Assembly (NCBI GenBank): GCA_019914995.1 | Contig: CM034141.1 | Coordinates: 434,001-498,000, forward strand | Length of the DNA stretch: 64,000 bases | Direction of reading: 5' to 3' | Origin: Acanthochlamys bracteata | Taxonomy: Eukaryota > Streptophyta > Magnoliopsida > Pandanales > Velloziaceae | Part shown: positions 13,027 to 26,128 of the stretch, one piece after another | Layout: each line of letters opens with the position of its first letter | Numbering within the stretch: position 1 is the stretch's first letter | Notes under the pieces: model-generated | The model's input: only the letters and a program-made list of their open reading frames with translations | The model's database searches: none | What the model was told of the DNA's origin: nothing | Position numbers and translations under genes: made by a program

Positions 13027-14349
13027 CTAGAATGAATGAGGATGAAATTGTGTGGAGGAATTCATTGACGAAGACGACGATGGCGTAAACAATGACGGCA
13101 AAGTCGATGATGAAGACTGAGAAGTATCTAAAGCAAGTTCTACGTTCCTACTCTGAAACTGGTTTGCATTATAGAACAATGACATTGGCGAAGAAGTACT
13201 AAGAGAAGAAACAAGGGATCCAGGATAAGAATAGGAAGGAATCGAAGATTGAACTGCGTGCATTAAACCACCCACAACCCTCGTTCCATGAAACGTCTGT
13301 TGCTGCTGAGCAGATGACGAAGTAGAAGGTATCGGTAGGAGATGAACGTCTTCAGGGAAGTTCAGTTTAGCCTTGCTGCCGCGGAACCTCAAAGCGGCTT
13401 TATCAAAAGCACGGGCAGCTGCCTCTGCTGTTTCAAACGTGCCGAGCCATACCCGTGCCGCCTTGTACGGGTCTCTTATTTCAGCTGCCCATTTGCCCCA
13501 CGGCCGTTGCCGGACTCCCCTGTACCTTCTTTTTATTGGCTCCTGTTGTTGCTGTTCTGTTTCTTTTGTGTTTAATAACGTTGAAGACTGGCCTATTTGC
13601 TGCGCCTCTGCATGAGTACGTACACCAACATGTATGCATGAATCATATGGATAATTATTCTATGACATATATTCTTCGAGACGAAGATATACAATTCTAA
13701 TTTGCCGACATGTATTATTATTGTACGTAAGCTTCTTAATTATGAGTTAAAAATCAATTAAGGAGACCTTGCAAAGTTGCAAGTGTTTCTGTGATAGTGA
13801 TCAGATAGATCATTAGCCATTAATGGGTTGCATGATCAAGTTATAACTAAAGAACAAGTTAAAACTTTTTCATTTACCTTCCAGTATCATGGACGGCGAA
13901 GAACTCGTCCTGCCGGCGAACAGTGTCTCAAGCTTTACAAATCGTCCGGAACGATCCATCGCCACCGTTGCTCCATCTCTACCTCTCTTCAGTCTTCCTC
14001 CGCCACTATCACCAGAAGAAGTCCTTGCGGCTTGTACAGTTATGGAAGATGACCAAGTCGGGATATCACAAAACGCTGCGACATTAACCGTACCGGTGCT
14101 GGTACTCCGATTCGTCTGAAGTTCATCAGAAACAACTTCAACATTATTCCTCGCAGCAGTACTAGCCGTCGGATGATCATGACCTGCAACCACAGTTGCT
14201 AAAGCATCAACCATCACCGACATCTCCCAGTCATGGCGATACCCTAACATATTCAATATCTGTTGATCAGTCAAAAACACCGCCGCCTCCGATCCCGCTT
14301 TCGCTCTATCGCCTCTCCGTGATGAATCACCACCGGAGTTCGACGCCAT
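13027..14349 (-). CDS. AP2/ERF transcription factor, group X (ABR1/ERF110-like)
   Basis: Nuclear GCC-box-type transcription factor. There are two exons, 13878-14349 and 13027-13607, joined GAA G|AG across a GTAAAT...CATGCAG intron, giving 350 residues. The single AP2/ERF domain (about 186-243) begins [19 protein letters not shown] and continues [19 protein letters not shown] and [14 protein letters not shown]. The Ala and Asp in WAAEIRD place it in the ERF rather than the DREB branch. The N-terminal [17 protein letters not shown] segment resembles the conserved motif before the domain in group X ERFs (ABR1, ERF110, RAP2.6). The C-terminus is Ser/Gln-rich, as usual for activation regions. The start at 14349 is the first Met of the open frame. 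Assignment to group X is firm. The exact orthologue (ABR1 or ERF110) is inference. Confidence 0.9.
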
Positions 14350-14429
14350 TATTGAACAAATTCAAACTGAAGACACAGGTATATGCATTAGTCTGCAGGC
14401 AACATTCTTTCGTACAAACGTAGATGTGG

Positions 14430-15930
14430 AACACTAGTTTTATAGATAGCGTGAAACAAAGAAGATCTCGTCGAAAGCAAACGTGGAACACCGGCGTTGT
14501 AAAATTTAGAAAATAAGGGAGGTATTTTGCAAAAGTTGACCATAGTCTCTCCGCATGCCATAAAAAGAAGTAAAGAACTACTCCATATGGAGGGGTCTGT
14601 TGTTATTTGTAGCACAGAGGAGGTTGACTATAAGATATGGTGTTCACATTGCGTTGACTTACTTAAGGTCGGTCCAAAGTTTATCCACTAAAAAACGTTC
14701 TTGCCATAAATGGGAAGTTTGCAAGATAACCTAACAATTGGTTGCTTTCGCAGTCATGGTCCCTTTTACTTTTTACAATACAAGACCCTTTTATTTTATA
14801 AACTTCACGTGCTGTCATTCATTAAATAGTGATAATTTAGTCAGAATAATATATTTTTATTTGAATTACTTAACATTATTTATTGAATTTGCTGGTGGAT
14901 TTATTAAATATTATTTCGACTATTTTTGTATAAATTTCTCCACAGACTATTTTTGCTAAAATTTTCTCCACAGACTATTGCAATTCTTATCACATTTTGC
15001 AATGAATTTGCAAAAAAAAAGTTATAATTATGAAAGTACAGAGCTTTTTATCTAATTTGAACAAAAGGATAATGATATTGGCAGTATTTAAGAGTCCTTA
15101 TAAAAAATTCTAAAATTAAAAATTTTATTTTAATTTTATAAACATTTTTTATTGTTTTTAAAAATAATAATAACAAATAATAATAATATATTATAATATA
15201 AATTTATTTATATTTTAAAATATTAAAATAATTTTATAAATATCGTAATAATTTATTGAAAATTTTCTACCTATTTCGATTAAGTATAACAAAATTTGTA
15301 AGTAATTGATCTATTAATTCTTCATCAATCTCGCAGTTAGTAACTTAGAAAAACTATATTTTACAATAATTTCGTGCAAAGCTAATTCATCCACCAAAAA
15401 CGTTAATTTAAAAAGAGAACACATATTTCAGTTATTCAAAGAAAGAAAGTTTCAAAAAAAATATTTCCCATATACATGTGAGAAACGATAATCCACGGTA
15501 TATTGGTCTTCTTCTTTTATTAAAATTCGTTTAATCGTAGTGAAGTAAATTATAAACAAAATCAATTTTAAGAATTAAATTCAAAATAAATCTTTGATAA
15601 AAAATTTAGTTGTGAAAATAGTGATATATGTGCAAATGGCAATTATAAGACTTGGATTTTTAGGGCGTATTTATCTTGTAGATAAAATAGATAAAGTAAA
15701 ATTTTTGAATATCAATTTAATAAATAAAAAATATTTAATAAAAAATAATATTATATATTAATTTAATATTTATAATAAGTTTTAAAATTAATTTTATTAA
15801 TAAAAAAATTTTAAATTATATATATTTTTTATATTAAAAATAAGTTTAAAAAAATAAATTCGAAGCGTCGGTAAACTAACTTTTTTCTGAAAAACCATGT
15901 GAATAATGAAAACAATTAAAAATATGTCAA
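14430..15930. other. gene-free AT-rich promoter side of the ERF gene
   Basis: I see no gene. A short triplicated motif (TTTCTCCACAGACTATT-like units about 28 bp apart) lies at about 14918-14980. The rest is AT-rich, with weak MITE resemblance around 15100-15260 and 15690-15860. The ERF promoter should lie in the first part. Confidence 0.4.
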
Positions 15931-16106
15931 AAACCTACTCATCCAACATTAGAAAAGCATTCAAACATTTCTTCATAAGGTATGAACTTTTTATGGGCTT
16001 GTGATGAACACGCTCCATAAAGCTTATGGGCCTTGTGATGAACACGCACATGATCAAACACACTCTTATTATTCTTCTCCTCTCACTAAAATTCAATAGC
16101 AGAAAA

Positions 16107-17441
16107 CTAGAAAGTAGAGCTCTCTCCTTCACCATCACCGTCGACGACCGACGACAGCAGATCACCGGTGCCGAATTTATCGATATTCCTTGCGGAACAG
16201 TTGGTCCTGATCTCTCCCTGCGTTCCAGTAAGAACACTCAGCTGGCCCATCTTGATCACTGACACTGCGAACTGGTCGAAAAACTTGTTCTGATCGATGG
16301 CGTAGCTTGTAACAATCCCTCTTGTTCTTTGATCAGTATACAAGTCCTGGTCTGAAGTAAACAACCCTTGCCTGCTCTCGTAACACATTAAACCGATTCA
16401 ACTACATGCATGATTTCTTTCGATAGTAGAACCTAGTTAAGAAAAAGATTAATCGTCGTACCTGTTCATGAGATCGACGTAGTACTTGTTGTCGAAGATG
16501 TTGGGAGACCTTATATCGAGGACTGTGGTGTTACTAGAGTTCGACGACGGGCATATTCCGTAGAGCCGTTTCGCGAAGGATTTATCCATAGACGAGTCTT
16601 GGGAAGGGTAGAGACGGTTGGTGAAGGACGTGCAGTGACCGAGACCGATCGTGTGGCCGCCGGAGAGTGCGACGAGATCATTCGCATCCATGTTAAGCTT
16701 CGCAAAGGCGTTGAGAAGGACAGTAACATTGGAGAAAGGTGCCGGGAGGCCGGCGAGAGTTGCAGCGCGGGTCGCAAAGTTCAAACCGTCCCGCCGGCCA
16801 TACGGGACCCGGTACTCGGGCCCACCAGCCTGCATATAGGCGTATTTGTTAAATACTGACGCAATTTAATTAATTATGACCATAACGTTAATTAATAACG
16901 GGATTCTGATTACTGTACCAAGACGACGGAGTCCCTGGCGGCTAGGGCGGTGATGTCGGCACAGGAGACCACACGGCCGCATTCCTTCTGAACGAGAGCT
17001 TTGATGTCATTGATCGCTTTGAACGCGGCCGGCCGGAGAGAGAGGTTCGGTGGAGCTTGCTGTTCACCAGGGCCACTAGCTGACCCATCTAGTAACACTG
17101 ATCCATCACACCCCTGCATGCACAATAGATTTTAGCATATGGTGGTGCAAAAAACAAAATAAAAATCATATAATTAATCGTCTCCTACGTAGTTATAAGA
17201 CCTGAACGAAGCAGTCGTGGAAATGGACACGGAGTAGTCCGGCGGCGAGGCCGATATCTTTCTGGATTGCTTGCTTTAGGTAGTTTCTGGCGATGGTCTC
17301 AAGTTTAGGACAGTTTGATTTGTAGTATGTGTAGGAGAGTCCCTTCGCTAATGGTGGTGGTGCAGTCTGAGCTTCTGAAGCAAAAAACAGATCAGCGAAG
17401 CAGTAGAGTCCCAAAAGGAACACAATCCTCAGTGAAGCCAT
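16107..17441 (-). CDS. secreted class III peroxidase
   Basis: Heme peroxidase of the plant secretory family (EC 1.11.1.7), acting in the cell wall or vacuole. It has four exons, the classic structure of this family: 17202-17441, 16919-17113, 16462-16829 and 16107-16371, giving 355 residues. A signal peptide (MASLRIVFLLGLYCFADLFF) is followed by the distal heme site [20 protein letters not shown], with catalytic Arg and His and the calcium-site residues. VSCADITALAARDSV follows. The proximal heme-ligand motif is VALSGGHTIGLGHC. SPNIFDNKYYVDLM and QGLFTSDQDLYTD are also typical. The C-terminus extends past the usual NCSARN end by about 27 acidic and Ser-rich residues, a possible vacuolar-type extension. 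It resembles the PRX12-like subgroup. The individual number cannot be assigned. Confidence 0.95.
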
Positions 17442-17449
17442 GTTGATAA

Positions 17450-20009
17450 GTTTTGTTCATGAACTTGAGAAGAAGAGTTGCTTTATAGAGGTGTGTACCG
17501 GTTACAGTAAAATATGTTTTTAAAATAATTTTTAGAAACATGACTTTAAAAATGAAAAAATGATACAAGCTAAAAGTCATTGAATATATTTAATTAATAA
17601 TAAAATAAATTATACATTAGTAAATATTATAAATAAATAGGAAAAATGAGATGCAAAGATGAGAAGAACAATCTTGTTATTGTAATTTTTAACTAGGAAC
17701 TAGTCAGAAATTATTTTAAATTTTTTGTTTCTTGCGTCGATTCGTGAGATTAGTTGAGCGTTCAATAACTAATTAATTGATAGCAAAAGAGAGAGAAGAA
17801 CACTTCAAATCAGAACAGTGTTCTCGATAATTAATTAAAAAAATAAAAAGAATGATAAAATTTTCTAAATATCTACTCAGTTGTTTGGCGAATATTCGTG
17901 TTTCAGTGCGATGTTTGTCATGTAGAAAATTAAAAGAAGAGTACTGTTATTGTCAGCGGTCTTCGTTCATGGTGTCGATAGTATGGAAATTAATATATTA
18001 TACACCCGAGCGTTGCAAACATGTGGCTACTGCTAGATAGATATAAAGAAAGCATCGAAGTTGAATAAAGCACACACCACTGTCTGAGACCAACAGTTTT
18101 TTTAAAGCATATAGATAGCCGCCCACGTTACGATCAACGTCCCTATTATCACCCTGCAGGAAGATGAGAAACGAGCACGTGGCATGGGAGCTTTTCTAAC
18201 TTATTCCAATGGTTTACCTGCTCCAGACTTTGCAGTCCGTTATCAACAATTGCAGAGACCAGCAGGAAGATGAGAAACGACCGCGTGCCTTGGGAGCTTT
18301 TCGAAGTTGTAGACTTGTGCGATTGATGAAATATTCCAATGGTTTCACCTGCTCTCTCCGTAGTCACACAGCTGTGGTTTCTGGAGCATTTGTGACATGT
18401 TAGCTCCGACGACAACGAGCTTATCCATCCATGAAATATTCTAATGTATTATTGGCTTGGCTATGTCTAGACCATATTCACCACCGTGACACCAGGATTA
18501 AGTACTGTGGTCACTGTCCAGAAGTCACGTTCACCGACTTAATTAAGAACTTATCCGTTCTAATTAAGGATCCAGTGATATATCAAGACAAAACGTGTAC
18601 AGTATCTAAAGCTATTTTTTTTGGTGTAGAACTGTTTTTTAAATTAAAATTTTAAAATATAAAATAATTTGATCTATTTAAAAAATAAAAGATAAGTATA
18701 ATAAATTTTTATAATGCAAAATTTTTATAAACTTTTAAAATGTTAAAATTTTTTATATAATTTTACAAAAAATAATTAAAAATATAAAATAAAATGAAAT
18801 AAATTACCAAAGCGATACTCTTTGTCAGTCAAACTAATAGTCTTAATCAAATAATTAATCTTCACCCTCTTACTCGTTCTAAGCACACAGTTTCGTAGAT
18901 TTGCTTAGATTAACCAAATAATTAATCACGCATGGAAGGGGGTGCGATATGCCGGAGTGAATGTTGCGTTCTGAAACGTCCCTGATCCAACCTACTGTTT
19001 TTTTTTTTTTTCAAGATACATAGTTCTAACTTCTACCTGTTCTCTAGAAAGACTCAATTGAACGGGCGTTTGATTAATTATTTGGAGTTGGGAGGAAAGA
19101 CTCAATTCAATAGACGTTTAAGAGTAATTTTTTAAAATAAAAGATTTTTTATTTTGAGAAATAAATTTATTTTTTGAATTAAAAATTCAATAAAATAAAA
19201 AATAACAATATTTATTATGTAAAGTTTTTAGAATTTTAATATATTTTATAAAAAAATTATAAAATTTTATTTAAAATATGAAATAAAATTACTTTATGAA
19301 ATCGTATTACCAAACAGCTCTTTTAAAAAGCATATACTGTTCCAATTTTGATTTTATGCGTGGAGCTTGTAGCGGTTTACAGCTTGCAGCAGCTGTCAAG
19401 AAGTGTAAAAGCCGCAAGCAGGGACTCAAGTTTTAGATTTCGGAAATATTGAGAGTACTTTCTAAAAAGTTTTAATAAAAATAAAACAATTTAATGTTTT
19501 TTTAAATAGCTCTATTTTTGAAACTTAAAAAAATAATAAATAATAATATTTTATATCGTAAAATATATTTTTATAAAATATATAAACATTTTATTACAAA
19601 ATATTTGAATGAAAAATTAAAATTTTAAAAATTAAAAAACACTATCAGACATTACTTTCGGGTCTTACAGGTTCTACAAGGTCTCAAGAAACCAACGGTT
19701 ATTTCTCTCTGGGCCTAGACATACTTCGGAATTATTTCTATCTGGGCCTGGACAAACTTAGAAATTAATCTACTGTGTTTAAACCTTGCTCGACACCAAA
19801 TCCATGTAAGCGTATGCTTTATTGAAAAACATTGAGAGCTATAACTGTGTTTTTAAATAATAAATTTTAAAAATATTTTTTAAAAATGAACTTTATTTAT
19901 ACAATATTATCTGAAATAAGTTCAAAATTTTAGTTGTATTTATAAATAATTTACAAGTGAATTATATACATATAACTGATACAAAGATTCAGAAGATTTT
20001 AAAAAGTAC
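17450..20009. other. gene-free AT-rich intergenic region with MITE remnants
   Basis: No intact gene is visible. It contains a local duplication at 18157-18352 (listed separately) and AT-rich MITE-like segments at about 18620-18800, 19060-19320 and 19450-19650. The segment at 19060-19320 starts GGGCGTTTGATTAATT and ends TTACCAAACAGC, consistent with the Tourist-like family. Only short chance frames are present. Confidence 0.45.
18157..18352. repeat. diverged direct duplication, about 70-90 bp
   Basis: 18157-18222 and 18262-18352 both contain GCAGGAAGATGAGAAACGA, then GGGAGCTTTTC, then ATTCCAATGGTTT and ACCTGCTC. The second copy has about 25 extra bases before ATTCCAATGG. A third weak piece (GAAATATTCTAATG) lies near 18433. 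The moderate GC content suggests derivation from genic sequence, but no protein family is recognised. Confidence 0.7.
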
Positions 20010-20882
20010 TTATAAACTAGAGATGGCAATATATGATCCGATCCGAAAACGCGACCCGAAATCGACTCACTTAATCAGGATTAAGGTTAAAAAATTTGAT
20101 CCGTATAAATCTATGGGTCGGATTATGGTTGAACGAAAGGACCCGATTATTAAAAGGATCGACTCGGATTAACCCGAAATTGACTCACCAATCCGAATTA
20201 GCATATCTTGAAAGAATAATATTTAATTTTTCCTTTCCGTATATTAAAATATTGGCAACAAAATAATCGATATAGTAATTTATAAATTATTAAATTATAT
20301 AGTATTTATAATTAATTATTATTTTTATATTTTAGTAAAATAGTGTAAGATGAGAATTATAATATTATATAATGTATTACTATATAGGTATTTCTGTAAT
20401 GATGAATTTGAATTTCGTATAAAAACTTTAACAAAATTTTGTTAGATAGATATGTTTATCAAAATTTTTATCAAAATTATTAGTATATATTTATAATCAT
20501 AAAATTTCAGCTGTCAATACATATTTTTAAAAAATAAAAATAATTTTTTTTTTATATTTTAAGGACCAATGAAGATATTAAAAAGTACACATTTTGACGG
20601 GCATTCACTATATCTCGTCATTAAGAACATCGTAGATTTTCATTACAACTGATCTTATAATTTCGCTAAATTTTAAAAATATAGAATTAAAATTAATAAT
20701 TTTAATTATTAAATGAGTCGATCCGAATTTGATCCGGTTATTAATAGGTTGGGTTAAGATTAGACAATTTTGACCCGTATAAATTCATGAGTTGGGTTAA
20801 GATTGAACGAATTTGACCCGGTTATTAAATAGGTCAACCCAAAACTGATCCATGAACCCAAATTGCCACCTCTATTATAAAC
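20010..20882. mobile_element. non-autonomous hAT-type element with 8-bp target duplication
   Basis: The element proper is 20018-20874 (857 bp). It begins TAGAGATGGCAAT and ends ATTGCCACCTCTA, terminal inverted repeats with one mismatch. Directly outside lie identical 8-bp repeats TTATAAAC at 20010-20017 and 20875-20882. An 8-bp target duplication with TAGAGRTGGCAA ends is the hallmark of the hAT superfamily. The interior carries repeated GACCCG/GATCCG motifs near both ends and an AT-rich centre, but no transposase frame, so it is a non-autonomous deletion derivative. Confidence 0.9.
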
Positions 20883-21390
20883 TAATTTTTTAACTAAAAT
20901 AATTGTTTTGTTTTGAAAAAATAAAAAGAAAATAATAAAATTTTAAAACATCAAATGTTTTATATTTTTTAAAAATTTAATAAACTTTATAAAATATATA
21001 AAAACTTTATTTAAATATAATAAAATAAGGAATGAAAAATATCTATAAACAACGCAAACCACCTTCAGATGATTGTACTATTTGTCATTTTTGAAAACAT
21101 TTATATTTCCTAATATTTGTTTGTAATAGTTTAAAATTTTTTATTACTTAATAAAATATTAGTAAATCTTTATTTATATAATTCTTAATTTAAATTCAAT
21201 TTTAAAAAAAGTTTGAAAATAGGTACTATTTTAAAAAAGATTTTTATTTGAAGCAAGTCCCGAACGTCCCTTTAATTGCAAAACAATATCTGCCACCCGT
21301 CTTCTACGCTATTCTTCACTCCAATACACTATCAGAAGAAGCTGCGAGAAAAATAAAACTCTGCACAAATTGAGTCGAGCAAAATCTGCA

Positions 21391-24300
21391 ATGGATTCAA
21401 TTGAAATAGCGATAGATAACGGAGCAGTAGCTGCAGAATCACCGATGGTTGACGGATCAGTAACGGCAGAGAAAGAAGTAGCGGCGCCGACGAATCCAAT
21501 GGTAACGGCCACGTTAACGGATTTGTACCAGTTCACCATGGCCTACGCTTATTGGAAAGCAGGGAAACACAACGAACGCGCCGTGTAAAATATTTGAATC
21601 TTCTCTTCGTTTTCTGCAGTTCTTTTTTTTTGGTTGATTTTTTACTGAATTTTATAATCACGGTACTGATATTTGCAAAGAAAATTCCAAGCTTTGTATG
21701 CTGATAACTTTGAATGATCTAACCGATTTAATTTTTTTTGCATGATTTATGGTAGCTATTTGAAATTCAGTAGTGCGTGATCATCGCAAATAGTAGCGTA
21801 ATTGATAATCTTGTGTTACGTTACTGTGTTTTCAGGTTTGATCTTTTCTTTAGGAAAAACCCGTTTGGCGGCGAATACACGATCTTCGGTGGTTTAGAGG
21901 AATGCATTCGGTTTATAGCTAATTTCAAGATTAAGGACGAAGAAATATCCTTCTTGCAGAGAGCAATGCCTACATGTGAGGTAGAGCTTCTTGACATGTA
22001 GTATTGATCATCCATGTTAGTATGCTAGTTGCATTCTTTATAGATGATTAATGAGATAGTTTGTGCATAACAAAATGATTCTTACATTTTTATGTTGCAT
22101 ATATCATATACAATCTGACAGTTAATATGGTCATCCTGATAGACTAAAATCCAGTGTCTTTCTGCTAATTTCTGGTTGCACGTGTTACAACTCTACCTAG
22201 TACAACTGTTTTCTGTTTTCATTGTTAGTTTAGGAAAGTTGATTGTATATCTTTACATTGCATATGGTTCTGGTAGAGTGACTTACCCATATCTTGTTCA
22301 AGAAATGTGCACTAGCCCAATGAACAAAAAGAAAAGATATTTCTGACCAATTTGCAGTTGGTTATTCTTTCCCCTAGGAAGGCTTCTTTGACTATCTCAA
22401 GGGAATTGACTGCTCTGAAGTTGAAGTTTATGCGATTCCTGAAGGTTATACTGTTTTCCCAAAGGTCCCTCTTATGAGAGTTGAAGGACCGATTGCTGTG
22501 AGTGTCATCATAGCTGACTTTATAGCTGATTCATTTTTCTGCAGAAAACTAGCCATTTAAGTTGCCGCGATGTTCCTATATTGTTTCGTTTTACATACTT
22601 ATGGCCAAAATCGTTTACAGTCTTTACAAACTATTTTGCATTATTTTTCTCCCCATTAGGTGGTTCAACTTCTCGAAACACCATTTTTAACCCTCATCAA
22701 CTATGCCTCGTTAGTCACCACAAATGCTGCAAGACACCGATTTGTTGCAGGAAAGTCAAAGATCTTACTTGAATTTGGTCTTCGACGAGCGCAGGTAGCC
22801 ACCCTTGTTTCATGTTTGACCAGTAATGCCATGGAAAGTTATAACTTCTCATTTGATGTTTAGGGGCCCGACGGAGGAATGAGTGCGTCAAGATATAGCT
22901 ACATGGGGGGATTTGATGCAACAAGGTAAAAAATTGTAATTTGGCATTTACATTTTGGTATCAATTTGGTTTAAAGTTTGGTTCAATGACCAGTAGTTTC
23001 CCCTCCTTTTGTGACAGCAATGTTGCTGCTGGAAGACTTTTTGGTATTCCTTTACGTGGAACTCATTCACATGCATTTGTTAGTTCCTTCATGGTTGGTG
23101 ATGTTATACCTGACATCTGTTGTATCATATTTCTTTCTTGCATTGGAAGATTAATGTGATATCTTATCTTATATTTGAAAACGTGCGTTCGCTTGTTTCC
23201 TTCAGTAGATAATCTTCTTCCCTTGAAATTATTGAATGAATTTCTTCATTGCAATTGGATTGTTTCTAAAATTACATGTACATATGGAAGTGTAACATAT
23301 GTTCCAGTAAAGCTAATAAAGAAATAGTAATAACCAGTACACTGAGTTTTCCTTATCCAATATCCATCCTAGAAAGTATATTTACAACAGCTTTTTTTAT
23401 GATGATATTACTTTCTTTGTAAGATTTCGGGGACCTCTGTGTCCAAGTTACATGTTTCTTGCGTAAGAAATGCCATCTGTGTGACTAACTTTGAAACTTT
23501 ACCACAGAGCGTTGATGAAATTGTAGAGAAAGCTCTTCCCAGCCATGACGGCTCAAGTACCTGCAAAAATTTTGTTGGTTTAGTACTGGAATGGCTTAGG
23601 AAACTTCAGGTGTCATTCAAAGCAAAACTTCTATCCTACTTACTTAAGAACGCCATAATATGATTTTTGAGGAATATAACTCATCATGAAACGTTGTACT
23701 TTTATTGGACTGTAGCCTGTAATTCATCTAACACATTTTGATTTACTATACTTCAGCAGACAAGCTCGTTACGTGCAGTTTTTGGAGAGACAAACCAAAG
23801 TGAGCTAGCAGCATTCACATCATATGCACTGGCTTTTCCCAGCAATTTTCTAGCTCTTGTTGACACCTATTATGTAAGTTAGACAGTTTTTTCATCTTTG
23901 TCCTTCATCAATTTTATAGCCATACTTTGTCAGAATTGGTTGTTTAACTATGTTTAGTGATTTCATCTTTTTTTATCAACTCTTGATTTTTTCCTCTTTT
24001 TAGTATATTACTAGGAATGGCATGACTTATATATCTTTAAAAACATTAGGTGGTGCTCTATGTAGCACTATCTTCTTTGAATCATCTATTGATACTACTA
24101 ACTGGAAATCCCATAAATTCATCAGGTCATCAGAAGTGGGGTTCCCAACTTTTGTGCAGTGGCTTTGGCGCTTCATGATTTGGGGTAAGTTCATGACCCT
24201 AAAGTTGCAATAAGCCTAGAGACTGACAGACCTCTAAGAAACCTTAATCTTGCAGGTATAAAGCAAATGGTATCCGGTTGGATTCTGGTGATCTGGCATA

Positions 24301-25737
24301 CTTGTCTGTTGAGTCAAGAAAATTTTTCCGTGCAATAGAAAGAGAATTAGGTGTGCCCGGTTTTGGAAACATGAATATCACAGCTAGCAATGATTTAAAT
24401 GAGGAAACGATTGATGCCTTGAACAAGCAGGTAATCAGATCCCCTGAGCTTCTATGAGCTGTTGCAATTTCTGTATGCAACTACAATTGTTTTAATACTT
24501 CCGATTGAACTTTACTTCATGGCTAAGGGACATGAAGTGGACTCTTTTGGGATTGGCACTTATTTGGTTACATGTTACGCTCAACCGGCCCTTGGATGTG
24601 TGTTCAAACTGGTTGAGATAAATAATCAACCTCGAATTAAGCTTTCAGAGGATGTTAGCAAGGTAAGACAACTGGAACGTCATTTCTATCTCGTTTTCCT
24701 TTGGTTGGTCAATTCTATGTTATGTATTTCAGGTCACCATACCTTGTAAAAAACGGTGCTATAGACTGTACGGTAGAGAAGGCTATGCTTTAATAGACAT
24801 AATGACAGGCGAAAACGAACCCCCTCCGAAGGTATGTGATTACTAGTTTTGTGTTCAAGTCTCTGTGGTAGACCATTCATGTAGATCTGCAGGATTGTTT
24901 TTTACTAAGATGATCTACCATCTCTATGGTATGAAATTTTTGTAAGCTGTGATGTAATTACCTTCGTCGTTCTTACTGTATGTTGATTGTTACACTTTAC
25001 TTTTTTTTTGTTTTTTGAAAGGTTGGGGAGAGGATTCTTTGCCGCCATCCCTTTATAGAGTCCAAGAGAGCATATGTAGTGCCTCAGCGAGTCGAAGAGC
25101 TTCTCAAGTGTTACTGGCATGGAAACTCTAGTATGTCATTTTTTCTTTTAACTTGAGATTGGGAGTGATCTTCTACTTTTAAGAGAGACTTACGGAATTA
25201 TGAAAGTTTCTTCCAATCATTTGGGTTTGCTAGCATACATGATATAAAATGGAAAATAGTCCTGTAAACTGTTTAAATTTACTTGCTAAAACTTTTCACT
25301 TATTTTCTTATTCAATAATTCATAGCACAGATAGGCAAATATCTGCTCCTGTAGGTTGCTGGCTTAAATTTTCGCAGCTAGTTTCCAATGGGTATATCAG
25401 ACTAAATGAACGCGTACACACCTTATTTTCAATGTTACTTACTTTGCTTCTACTTCAACAAAGGTAAGAGAAGGGAGGAGCTACCTCAGCTCAAGGATAT
25501 TAGAAACCGCTGTATGCAACATCTGGGTCAAATGAGACCTGATCACATGAGAAGGTTAAACCCAACTCCATACAAGGTAACTCGTGCATATGTTTTTCGA
25601 ACCCGATCAATGTCTGCTCGTTTTGGCAATCGTTGAATTTATATTGTTTTGGTAAACAGGTGAGTGTTAGTGTGAAATTGTACGATTTCATTCACTTCTT
25701 GTGGCTCAATGAGGCTCCAGTTGGTGAACTACAGTGA
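21391..25737 (+). CDS. NAPRT: nicotinate phosphoribosyltransferase
   Basis: Converts nicotinate and PRPP, with ATP hydrolysis, to nicotinate mononucleotide (EC 6.3.4.21), the first step of the Preiss-Handler NAD salvage route. The 572-residue model has 15 exons: 21391-21584, 21836-21980, 22378-22497, 22660-22794, 22864-22925, 23018-23093, 23508-23609, 23757-23873, 24126-24184, 24256-24430, 24528-24662, 24733-24831, 25022-25130, 25464-25576 and 25660-25737. Visible family segments: [53 protein letters not shown] (region of the catalytic His), [50 protein letters not shown] and [16 protein letters not shown]. It ends in [10 protein letters not shown], as in Arabidopsis NaPRT. Exon 8 has a tandem CAGCAG acceptor. 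The start at 21391 is the first ATG in frame; the N-terminal 35 residues are poorly conserved. Confidence 0.95.
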
Positions 25738-25744
25738 TTTCAAA

Positions 25745-26120
25745 TAAAATGGGAGTTGCTCACTGGGTTTCATTCACTTCATGCATCTCACTCAAAAACT
25801 CCGAGTTATTTCGCATAAAGAGAGTATTTCAGTGTGTATATGTAATAGCAATAATTGCTGCATCTGGTCTTCTGTGTAACTATAGATTGCTCCGAGTTCA
25901 GAAACCGCAAAAAACTGGTGACGGTGTAATGTATTCGTAAGTAAAATTCATGTGGATCTTTCATTCAATAAATTCTCGAATTCAATTACACTTGCAATGC
26001 ACTGGCGCTACAATTTAATATACTCTTCACAATGTATATGATCTCAATTATTATTACCACCTATGTGAATACAATATTTCAACAATCATCAATTTTTTGA
26101 AAAAAAATATAAAAAAGGAA
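25745..26120. other. convergent 3' spacer between NAPRT and FAMA
   Basis: About 390 bp separate the NAPRT stop (+) from the FAMA stop (-), so the two genes converge tail to tail and their 3'UTRs must share this interval. AATAAA at about 25968 could serve as the plus-strand polyadenylation signal. No other feature is visible. Confidence 0.5.
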
Positions 26121-26128
26121 AAGAAATG

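Noticed and set aside
13342..14119. Several plus-strand frames of 75-80 codons
   Set aside because: Antisense shadows of the two ERF exons.
19957..20172. 71-codon frame with RDPKSTHLIRIK-like repeats
   Set aside because: It is the GACCCG-repeat subterminal region of the hAT-type element, not a gene.
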